This document shows positions 35,731-43,118 of a stretch of 64,000 nt of DNA, piece by piece. Position numbers and translations under genes: made by a program. Every line of letters starts with the position of its first letter. Within the stretch, counting starts at the first letter, position 1. The notes beneath the pieces were generated by a model. That model made no database searches. It was not told where the DNA came from and saw nothing but the letters and a program-made list of their open reading frames with translations. The DNA lies in contig NZ_BLJO01000001.1 in NCBI RefSeq assembly GCF_009932555.1, positions 186,400-250,399 on the forward strand, in the 5' to 3' direction. This DNA comes from Steroidobacter agaridevorans. Lineage in GTDB: Bacteria > Pseudomonadota > Gammaproteobacteria > Steroidobacterales > Steroidobacteraceae.

Positions 35731-36606
35731 ATGAGCCGCAAATCTCCCATCACTCTGACTCGCAAAGAGTTGTACCGGCGCGTCTGGTTGAAGCCCATCA
35801 GCTCCGTCGCCGAGGAGTTCGGACTGAGCGCCAACGCCTTGACAAAAATCTGCAATAGATTGCTCGTGCCCTGTCCTCCGCGTGGCTATTGGTCAAAGAC
35901 GGCCACACGCAAGGCAGTGCCCAAACCGCCCCTGCCCGTCGCGCCCGATATCAAGGCAACCCACATCATCATCCCTGGCGAACGGGCCGCATCCCGCCGC
36001 ACCCGCACCCGCTTGGATCCGCAGGCTCGACGCGAACAAATCATTGATATCGCTGAACGACTCGTCATGGAGGGAGGCGTACATGCGGCAACGATGAAGC
36101 GTATTGCCGCCTTGGCCGGAATCAGCGAGACGCTCGCGTACAACTACTTCGGGAGCCGGGAGCAACTGTTTGTGGAGCTTGCGAGGCGAGAGTTCCGACG
36201 CATCCGCGACGCAAGGCAAGCCGACGTGCAACGCTCGAGCGATCACTACGAGCGCATCACTCGAATGACTCGGACGTATCTACGCCATATCGGTCGCCGG
36301 GGGGCGCTCTTACAAACGCTGATCAGCAATCCGGAAGTGCGAGCATTGCTGCGATCCGAGCGGCGAAAGGAACAGGACGATAGCCTTCATGCGCATGCGG
36401 AGGAGCTCGTATCGCTGTATGGGATTCCCAAACCGTTGGCGCTTGGCACGACCGTGGTGCTGACGACGCTATGTCTGCGTGCCGGCAAGATCGTTGCGGA
36501 CGGTCGCATTCCCGTCGAATCGGCGGAGCGACTCTGCCTGAGCATGATGCTGCAGGGATCGCGCGATCTCGTCAGTCGGGAACGGACACCTTCTCGGGCG
36601 CTCTGA
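35731..36606 (+). CDS. TetR-family regulator with extra N-terminal HTH-like domain
   Basis: 291 residues, about 90 more than a usual TetR protein. Residues 8-65 (LTRKELYRRVWLKPISSVAE, FGLSANALTKIC, VPCPPRGYW) form a separate helix-turn-helix-like module also seen alone at the N-terminus of other uncharacterised proteins. The TetR DNA-binding domain starts near residue 95 (REQIIDIAERLVMEGG, AATMKRIAALAGISETLAYNYFGSREQLF). The C-terminal ligand domain follows. It is divergent from the HiPIP gene with box D between. It converges on the next TetR gene with a 35-base overlap of coding ends. Confidence 0.88.
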   Translation: MSRKSPITLTRKELYRRVWLKPISSVAEEFGLSANALTKICNRLLVPCPPRGYWSKTATRKAVPKPPLPVAPDIKATHIIIPGERAASRRTRTRLDPQARREQIIDIAERLVMEGGVHAATMKRIAALAGISETLAYNYFGSREQLFVELARREFRRIRDARQADVQRSSDHYERITRMTRTYLRHIGRRGALLQTLISNPEVRALLRSERRKEQDDSLHAHAEELVSLYGIPKPLALGTTVVLTTLCLRAGKIVADGRIPVESAERLCLSMMLQGSRDLVSRERTPSRAL

Positions 36607-37222
36607 GCGCCTTCAGACAACTTTCGATGAGTCCGTGGCAGATCTGACGCGCAGTCGTCTGATCGAGCTCGCGATGAAACACCAGCCGGCCCGCCTCGTC
36701 GGGAATGGCCGTCATCATTTCAATAGCTGCATGGATCTCTTCCTCGCTACACGGCAGCTCGCGAGCGGCAAGGTGAGTCAGGCGCACCGCGATCGCTTCA
36801 CAAGAGTGGCGCACCTTGGGACTCAAATGTCCTGCCATGTACAGATCGGTCATCAGAATGTTCAACAACGGTCCGCTGCGCGCCACGTGCTCGAAATACA
36901 GCATCGCGCACAGAACCGCGGCCTGCTCGAGATCCTTTACTTGAGAGGCTGTCTCCAACCCACCGAGCAGAAGGCTGTCGATCTCTCGCTCGAGCAGCGT
37001 ATTGAATAGATCGTACTGGGTTGGAAAGTATGCGTAGACGAGTCCCTTACTGGCGCCGACCTGCCGGGCGAGCTCCTCGACCGGCAGTGGCAGATAACCT
37101 TGTTCCACGATCATCCTTGCGGCGGCATCGAGCATCTGCGCCCGACGAACCTCCGGTGCAAGCCGCTTCCCTTTGCCGGCTTCGGTCTTCTTCTCGGTCT
37201 TCGTTGGCGATCGCGATTTCAT
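36572..37222 (-). CDS. TetR-family transcriptional regulator
   Basis: 216 residues, normal TetR length. A basic N-terminal tail (KTEKKTEAGKGKR) precedes the HTH (RRAQMLDAAARMIVEQGY, VEELARQVGASKGLVYAYFPTQYDLF). The C-terminal domain is helical and unassigned. Its 3' end overlaps the oppositely oriented HTH-TetR gene by 35 bases. Upstream lies the carboxylesterase gene on the same strand, 58 bases away. It may control that gene or the box regulon. Confidence 0.92.
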   Translation of the reverse strand: MKSRSPTKTEKKTEAGKGKRLAPEVRRAQMLDAAARMIVEQGYLPLPVEELARQVGASKGLVYAYFPTQYDLFNTLLEREIDSLLLGGLETASQVKDLEQAAVLCAMLYFEHVARSGPLLNILMTDLYMAGHLSPKVRHSCEAIAVRLTHLAARELPCSEEEIHAAIEMMTAIPDEAGRLVFHRELDQTTARQICHGLIESCLKALRAPEKVSVPD

Positions 37223-37280
37223 GCGCAGCTCTTATATCCCGCGAGTCTGCGCACTTCAACTGCTCATCGCAGCCGGAGCC

Positions 37281-38699
37281 TCACGTCCTCGGAGGCGATG
37301 GTCGCGGCGACCCGTCAGGGATCGTCTTCGATTTCACCAGCTGCGGCGTGGCTCTGAACTGCATCACATCATCGCCTGCCTCGGTGAATGCAGGCCAGTT
37401 CACACCCGCACCGCACGTGAGCGATTTTGCCTGCGCGCTCATCTTGTAGAATGCGATCCAGCAGGAGTGCACCCGCTTCGCGACCTCGCGATCCGCAGCG
37501 TCGGCTTTGCCCGCAGCGCTGACAGCCCAACCCGAGGTCTCGATCGAATCGAATGTAAACATGAGTTCGGCCGAATGGATCGCCCCACTCTTCCACTCGT
37601 CCTTACGGAAACCGGGCACGTAATCGAAGCGATACAGCCAGGCGCCGGCGCCACTATCCCCCGCAAGCTTGGCGACGGTGCGCGCATTGTCGAATCCGGG
37701 TTCGCCGCTGTTCGAGCCAACCATCACCGGCACGTCGATCTCGGTACCCGCGTTCAGCGCATCGACGGTCGCAATCGTTCGGAAGCGGCCGTCGATCGGC
37801 GATGTGACGCCTCGACGGGTTTTCTCACCGGCGACGAAGGTCTGCGCGGATACGCTGCGTAGCTGAGCGGCCGTAACGTCTGGAGGCAATCCGAGCGAGG
37901 CCGCCGCCGCGACGCCACGCTCCTCCGCCTCTGCCAGCGTCTGCCCCCGAGTGAGAAGCGCGCCCGACTGCACGATAGCCTTGTGATAAAGACCCTTGGC
38001 ATCGGGAATCGAAAGCAAGTTCATCACCATGACACCGCCCGCGGACTGCCCGGCAATAGTCACATTGTTCGGATCTCCGCCGAAAGCCGCGACATTGCGC
38101 TTGATCCATTCAAGCGCGGCAACCGCGTCGGTAAGTGCGAAGTTGCCCAGCGGATCTTTGGGACCTGCCGTTCTGGTCAGCGCAGGATGCGTGAAATTCG
38201 CGAGTGCACCGAGTCGATAGTTGATCGCGACCGTGACAACGCCCTCTCGCGCGTTCGCCGTACCGTTATATGAGCCTAGATGGCCTGCACCGAGGAAGGC
38301 TCCGCCGCCATAGAACCACAAGACCACGGGTGCCTTCGATACATTCGCCGGCGCGTAGACGCTGAGATACAGACAGTCCTCGGACTGCACGCCAGCAACA
38401 CCCCCGCCGTTGACGGTTCCATCGCTATTGACGGGCTGTGGACAGGGCGGCTCGTTGGCCAGCGCCGCGCGCTCGCCCGACCACTTGTCCGGTTTCTGGG
38501 GCGCCCGCCAGCGCAATTCGCCGAGCGGTGGCTTCGCATACGGAATACCCCGGAAAACGTTTACGCCACCGCGCGTTTCGCCAACCAGAATTCCCGAGTC
38601 GATCGTCGCTCTCGCAGGCCTGGGGGTGTCCCCAACGGATTGCGCAGACGCCGCGGCGGCCAACATCGCCGAAGCCAAAAGAAACAATCGATATCGCAT
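37281..38699 (-). CDS. Secreted type-B carboxylesterase
   Basis: 472 residues from the ATG at 38699 with GGGGGAAG upstream. A signal peptide (YRLFLLASAMLAAAASAQ) is followed by the carboxylesterase fold: GVNVFRGIPYAKPPLGELRW, SEDCLYLSVYAP, oxyanion WFYGGGAF and nucleophile S219 in AGQSAGG. A Glu in SNSGEPGFD and a His in GAIHSAEL complete a plausible triad. It hydrolyses esters in the periplasm or outside. A shared 16-bp box lies 55 bases upstream, linking it to the redox module. Confidence 0.93.
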   Translation of the reverse strand: MRYRLFLLASAMLAAAASAQSVGDTPRPARATIDSGILVGETRGGVNVFRGIPYAKPPLGELRWRAPQKPDKWSGERAALANEPPCPQPVNSDGTVNGGGVAGVQSEDCLYLSVYAPANVSKAPVVLWFYGGGAFLGAGHLGSYNGTANAREGVVTVAINYRLGALANFTHPALTRTAGPKDPLGNFALTDAVAALEWIKRNVAAFGGDPNNVTIAGQSAGGVMVMNLLSIPDAKGLYHKAIVQSGALLTRGQTLAEAEERGVAAAASLGLPPDVTAAQLRSVSAQTFVAGEKTRRGVTSPIDGRFRTIATVDALNAGTEIDVPVMVGSNSGEPGFDNARTVAKLAGDSGAGAWLYRFDYVPGFRKDEWKSGAIHSAELMFTFDSIETSGWAVSAAGKADAADREVAKRVHSCWIAFYKMSAQAKSLTCGAGVNWPAFTEAGDDVMQFRATPQLVKSKTIPDGSPRPSPPRT

Positions 38700-38753
38700 G
38701 ACACTTCCCCCGATGGATACTTGTTCCGTGTAGTGTGAAGGGTGCGTCCGCAA

Positions 38754-38769
38754 TGGTGTGATCGTCAAT
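38754..38769. promoter_or_regulatory. Shared 16-bp box, copy B (carboxylesterase)
   Basis: Plus strand TGGTGTGATCGTCAAT, identical to the consensus, in the 283-base gap between the carboxylesterase and kduD. Read in the gene direction it contains TTGACG. Apart from this box the gap has no coding-like frame. Confidence 0.6.
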
Positions 38770-38982
38770 AGCAAGGCGCCACTCAGGATGATCGCGGCAT
38801 TCCTTCTGCACCATGGACCAAGGCCATGTCCATATTTTTACGCTAACGCTGAATCGACCGTAGCGTGCGGGATCGGACCTGAGCGTGGCGGCGCTCGACC
38901 ATCGCCGTGAACCACGAGCATTCCGCTCGTCAGTACTGCAAGAGGCTACTCGCCACCACGCACAGCACGCGGCCGCTCCCCC

Positions 38983-39738
38983 TCATCGCGCCAGCCAACC
39001 GCCGTCCACGGCGAGAATGTGACCATGCACATATCGAGCTGCATCGGAGGCCAGAAAAACGGCTGCGCCGCCGATGTCCGCCGGTGCACCCCAGCGCCCT
39101 GCCGGAATACGATCGAGAATGGCTTGGTTGCGAACCGGGTCGGCTCGTAAGGCGGCGGTATTGTTGGTGGTGATGTAACCCGGCGCGATCGCATTGACAT
39201 TCACACCCTGGCCGGCCCACTCGTTGGCGAGCAGCTTGGTGAGACCGCCCAAGCCGCTTTTCGACGCGGTGTAACTGGCTACGCGGACACCGCCCTGAAA
39301 AGTGAGCATCGAGGCAATGTTGATGATCGACCCCGATGCTTGCTTCAGCATGTGCCGGCCAGCGGCTTGAGATAGAAAGAACGCCGTCTTCAAGTTCGTG
39401 TCGATGACGCTGTCCCAATCTTCTTCGGTGAACTCGAGCGCCGCTGCGCGCCGGATGATCCCGGCGTTGTTGACCAGGATGTCGAGATGGCCGAACTCCT
39501 GCAATGTTTCCTCGACAACTCGGCGCACAGGCTTCGTGCTCGAGAGATCCGCCGAGATGATCATCGCGCGGCGACCCAAGGCCTGTGCGCCCGCTACCGT
39601 TTCGTGCGCCGGTGTACGACCCACGGCGACGATATCGGCGCCCGCCGCAGCGAGCGCCAGCGCCACGCTCTGGCCGATGCCCGTATTGGCGCCGGTCACC
39701 ATCGCGACTCGACCGGACAGGTCGAACGGATTCGTCAT
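38983..39738 (-). CDS. kduD: 2-deoxy-D-gluconate/2-dehydro-3-deoxy-D-gluconate dehydrogenase KduD
   Basis: 251 residues from the ATG at 39738, which overlaps the kduI stop as ATGA; longer frames upstream are not coding. Classical short-chain dehydrogenase: cofactor motif [13 protein letters not shown], catalytic S in NIASM and YxxxK in [10 protein letters not shown]. The sequence [14 protein letters not shown] and the end [11 protein letters not shown] match KduD. It reduces 2,5-diketo-3-deoxygluconate to 2-keto-3-deoxygluconate during breakdown of unsaturated uronates from pectin. Last gene of the uronate operon. Confidence 0.92.
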   Translation of the reverse strand: MTNPFDLSGRVAMVTGANTGIGQSVALALAAAGADIVAVGRTPAHETVAGAQALGRRAMIISADLSSTKPVRRVVEETLQEFGHLDILVNNAGIIRRAAALEFTEEDWDSVIDTNLKTAFFLSQAAGRHMLKQASGSIINIASMLTFQGGVRVASYTASKSGLGGLTKLLANEWAGQGVNVNAIAPGYITTNNTAALRADPVRNQAILDRIPAGRWGAPADIGGAAVFLASDAARYVHGHILAVDGGWLAR

Positions 39739-40571
39739 CGGAGTTGGCACAGGTCGAGCACATCCATGTCGTTGTAGTCGAGGTTCTCGCCGGCCATCGC
39801 CCACACGAAGCTGTAATTGCTCGTGCCTGCGCCCATGTGCACCGACCACGGCGGCGAAATGACCGCCTCTTCATTGCGCATGATGATGTGCCGTAGCGAG
39901 TCGGCCTGCCCCATGAAATGAAACACCCGGTGATCGTCGTTCAGATCGAAGTACAAATAGATCTCCGAGCGGCGCTCATGGATGTGGGGCGGCATGGTGT
40001 TCCAGACACTGCCCGGCTCGAGTCGCGTGAGTCCCAAACACAGGGAGGCACTCAGGCAGGTATGCGGCAGGATGAGTTGATGGATGGTTCGCTCATTGGA
40101 GGCTTCACGACTGCCGCGGTACATCGGCTCCCGGTCCGCAAGCGTGACCTTGCGTAGCGGATACACACGATGCGCGGGAACACTGAGTAGATAGAAACGC
40201 GCACCCTCGCCCGAGAACGTGACATCGCGGGTTCCCATCGGAACGTACAAGGCATCGTATCGGGCCAGCCGAAACGCCTCACCGTCGACAACGACTGTGC
40301 CTTCGACCGCGCCGATATTTACGATACCCAACTCACGGCGCTCGAGCAGTGAATGATCCTTGGCGCTTGCCGGCTCGGCCTGACGAGGCAATGTCAGCGG
40401 CGTCGCCCCCGGCACGGCGCCGCCGATCACGAAGCGCTCACCATGCGAGTAGGTCAACACCACCTGCCCCGCTCTGAACAGCTTCGAGACCAGGTATCGA
40501 TCGCGCAACTCATCGTTCGTCGCGCGACTCATCATGCTCGGATGAGTCGCGTAATAGGTCTTTTCGTACAC
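39735..40571 (-). CDS. kduI: 5-dehydro-4-deoxy-D-glucuronate isomerase KduI
   Basis: 278 residues, full length for KduI. It begins [15 protein letters not shown] and has the cupin metal site [15 protein letters not shown] with a later His in [10 protein letters not shown], and the signature [15 protein letters not shown]. It isomerises 4-deoxy-L-threo-5-hexosulose uronate, the spontaneous product of unsaturated uronate, to 2,5-diketo-3-deoxygluconate. It sits 19 bases after the GH105 gene, and its stop overlaps the kduD start. Confidence 0.96.
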   Translation of the reverse strand: MYEKTYYATHPSMMSRATNDELRDRYLVSKLFRAGQVVLTYSHGERFVIGGAVPGATPLTLPRQAEPASAKDHSLLERRELGIVNIGAVEGTVVVDGEAFRLARYDALYVPMGTRDVTFSGEGARFYLLSVPAHRVYPLRKVTLADREPMYRGSREASNERTIHQLILPHTCLSASLCLGLTRLEPGSVWNTMPPHIHERRSEIYLYFDLNDDHRVFHFMGQADSLRHIIMRNEEAVISPPWSVHMGAGTSNYSFVWAMAGENLDYNDMDVLDLCQLR

Positions 40572-40590
40572 TAAGGTTCTCTCGACAACA

Positions 40591-41745
40591 TCAGCGACCG
40601 GCTTCGTTCAACGCTGCAATTTCAGTGGCGGCGAGCAGGAAGGCGCCCACACCGTAGTACTGCGTGTCGCCCGGCTCGACGGATTCGGGCCGGTCACTCA
40701 CTTGCTGTACCCAGCCAAGACGCCCATCGGGTTGGATCGCGCGAAGCAGCGCATCCCATCCGCGCTTCACGACCGGTGCATATTCTTCGCGTGGCAGCAG
40801 TCCCGTTCGGATTCCCCAGGCCAGACCGTAGGTAAAGAAAGCCGTGCCACTGGTTTCAGGCGGCGATTCTTCTGGAGCGAGCAACGACGGCGGCCAGTAG
40901 CCGTCGGGCTTCTGCAGTTGTTTCAGGCGAGCGGCCATTTCCACGAACAGCGACTCCATTCGCTTGCGATCGGGGCTGTCCGCGGCGAGGCCGGGAATGA
41001 TCCGCGCCATGCCGCCGAAGACCCAGCCATTGCCGCGGCTCCAGAACATCTTGCGTCTCTTGGCGTCACGCCGCTCGAAGAAGCGGCTGTCGCGGTAATA
41101 AAGATGCTCGGCCGGATCGAACAAAAAATCCGTCGTGGCCCAGAACTCCTTCGTCGCGAAAGCGCGATAACGCTCGTCCTGGGTCTGGCGAGTCATCTCG
41201 ACGAACGCCGGGGGCGCCATGAACAAGGCGTCGCACCAGCACCAACGCTTCAGGCACTCAGCGGCGCCGTAACCTTCCGGCGGAACAAAAAACGCGAGGG
41301 TTGTGACGGCGGGCTCATCGATCACCTTATCGAACAACTTCCGAGTCGGCTCGCGTGCCTCCGCGCCGGCGCCATGGGTCGCGGCCCATAGATAGGACTG
41401 CGTGATGGCGTGGTCATCGGCAAAATAGGGTTTGGCGCCGGGCAGCCATTGATTGGCGCGGCCCATCGCCAGAATGGCCTCGCGAATTCGCGGCGGCGCG
41501 CCTGCGTCGGCGAGCGCAGTCATGCCCACCCAGAAGGCCGCCTGCTCCCACGCTCTTGGATTCGATGTTTCGTGCGTTTTACGCGAGACCGGCGCGCCAT
41601 CGTGCATTCGTGCAAGTTGCCAATCCGCGAGACGCACGGCCGCCTCGATCGGAGCAGGCGGAGATTTTCCTTTGCTTGCGGTGTTGGCGCCGAAGCTGGC
41701 GTGCGTGACCAGAAGCAAGGCCCCGAGAAAAAAGCGAACCCTCAT
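40591..41745 (-). CDS. Secreted GH105 unsaturated uronyl hydrolase
   Basis: 384 residues with a signal peptide ([18 protein letters not shown]). It has an (alpha/alpha)6-barrel with GH88/GH105 marks: [31 protein letters not shown] with the likely catalytic Asp, [17 protein letters not shown] and [17 protein letters not shown]. It releases unsaturated galacturonate from rhamnogalacturonan or pectin oligomers, feeding KduI. A signal peptide places it in the periplasm. It overlaps the transporter gene by four bases. Confidence 0.92.
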   Translation of the reverse strand: MRVRFFLGALLLVTHASFGANTASKGKSPPAPIEAAVRLADWQLARMHDGAPVSRKTHETSNPRAWEQAAFWVGMTALADAGAPPRIREAILAMGRANQWLPGAKPYFADDHAITQSYLWAATHGAGAEAREPTRKLFDKVIDEPAVTTLAFFVPPEGYGAAECLKRWCWCDALFMAPPAFVEMTRQTQDERYRAFATKEFWATTDFLFDPAEHLYYRDSRFFERRDAKRRKMFWSRGNGWVFGGMARIIPGLAADSPDRKRMESLFVEMAARLKQLQKPDGYWPPSLLAPEESPPETSGTAFFTYGLAWGIRTGLLPREEYAPVVKRGWDALLRAIQPDGRLGWVQQVSDRPESVEPGDTQYYGVGAFLLAATEIAALNEAGR

Positions 41746-43049
41746 TGACTGTGCGCCTCCATCCTATCCAACCGTGCCGGTTCCAGCCGCGGACTGACCC
41801 AGTGAAACGCCAGAAGCGCCACCCAATAGGCCAGCGCGGCCAAAGTAAATATCGCTGTGTAGCTGCCCGTCGTGTCCAGCACATAGCCGACGAACTTCGC
41901 GATAAGCATGCCACCGATCGCCCCGGCCATGCCGCCGATTCCGACCACCGAGCCGACCGCACTGCGCGGAAACAAGTCCGACGGCAGAGTCAGCAGGTTT
42001 GCAGAGAACGCTTGATGACCTGCGGTCGCCAGGCCGATGAGCACGACGGCGAGCCACAACTGATCGACCGACTGAACGATGAAGATGGGAACGACCGCAA
42101 GCGCGCAGCCCAGCATCGTCACCTTGCGCGCCGCATTTGCCGACCATCCCGAGCGCATCAGCCGCGATGAAGCCCAACCGCCGACGATGCTGCCGACGTC
42201 GGACATCACATAAATGACCACCAGCGGCGGACCGAAGCTCTTCAAGTCCAATCCATAGCGCTTGCCCAGAAAGTCCGGCAGCCAGAATAGAAACATCCAC
42301 CAGATGGGATCGGTGCAGAACTTCGGTATCGCGTACGCCCAGGTCTGGCGGACAGCAAACAGACGACGCCAGGGCAGCTGGCCCGCCGGCTGCACCGGAT
42401 CGCTGCGGATCAGCGCCAGTTCGTCCGGCGACACCTTGGGATGCTCCTCCGGCCGCCGATAGATACAAAGCCACGCAATCACCCAAACGAGACTGGCGAC
42501 GCCGGTTGCAATGAACGCTGCACGCCAGCCATAGGTCAGCGCTATGGCGGGAACCAGCAGTGGCGTTACGATCGCGCCGACGTTGGCTCCGGCGTTGAAC
42601 AGGCCAACCGCGAATGCACGCTCCCGTTGCGGGAACCATTCTGCGACCACCTTCAGTCCCGCGGGAAAATTGCCCGCCTCGCCGATGCCGAGCGCAAAGC
42701 GCGCGGCCGCGAACTGCACGATGCCGCTCACGAAGCCATGCGCTATGTGCGCCAGATTCCAGAACGTGAAGGCAACGGCATAGCCGACGCGTGCGCCGAC
42801 TCGATCCATGAATCGCCCCATCGCAAGAAAGCCGATGGCATACGCTGCCTGGAACCAGAACACGATGTCGCCGTACTCCGTCTCGCTCCAGCCAAGATCC
42901 GCCTGCAGCACCGGCTTGAGCACGCCGATCATCTGGCGGTCGATGTAGTTGATCGCCGTGGCCGCAAACAACAGACCGCAGATCAGCCAGCGATACCTGC
43001 TCGCGCGCTCAGCGGCGGTGGCGATCGTCTCTTGATGAGAGGCGGACAT
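41742..43049 (-). CDS. MFS hexuronate-type transporter (ExuT/ACS family)
   Basis: 435 residues with about 12 membrane helices. ACS-family marks include RWLICGLLFAATAINYIDRQ, LGWSETEYGDIVFWFQAAYA, RFALGIGEAGNFPAGLKVVAEWFPQRERA and WMFLFWLPDFLGKRYG, each quoted in part. The closest known functional group is the proton/hexuronate symporters ExuT and relatives. It is the first gene of the operon transporter-GH105-kduI-kduD and lies 69 bases behind the TonB receptor gene. Confidence 0.92.
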   Translation of the reverse strand: MSASHQETIATAAERASRYRWLICGLLFAATAINYIDRQMIGVLKPVLQADLGWSETEYGDIVFWFQAAYAIGFLAMGRFMDRVGARVGYAVAFTFWNLAHIAHGFVSGIVQFAAARFALGIGEAGNFPAGLKVVAEWFPQRERAFAVGLFNAGANVGAIVTPLLVPAIALTYGWRAAFIATGVASLVWVIAWLCIYRRPEEHPKVSPDELALIRSDPVQPAGQLPWRRLFAVRQTWAYAIPKFCTDPIWWMFLFWLPDFLGKRYGLDLKSFGPPLVVIYVMSDVGSIVGGWASSRLMRSGWSANAARKVTMLGCALAVVPIFIVQSVDQLWLAVVLIGLATAGHQAFSANLLTLPSDLFPRSAVGSVVGIGGMAGAIGGMLIAKFVGYVLDTTGSYTAIFTLAALAYWVALLAFHWVSPRLEPARLDRMEAHSQ

Positions 43050-43068
43050 CCAGTGAACCTCTAAAGAA

Positions 43069-43114
43069 ATGCGCGGACGTTCCAGGGGGTAGCCAGGGGC
43101 GAACGCCCGCGCAT
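43069..43114 (-). terminator. Hairpin between TonB receptor and transporter genes
   Basis: Arms 43069-43081 and 43102-43114 pair at 12 of 13 positions around a 20-base loop. Reading the minus strand, it begins 5 bases after the receptor stop and is followed by TTCTTT, a modest U-tract. It sits 20 bases before the transporter start. It may reduce read-through so that the receptor is made in excess over the downstream enzymes. Confidence 0.55.
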
Positions 43115-43118
43115 GCGG

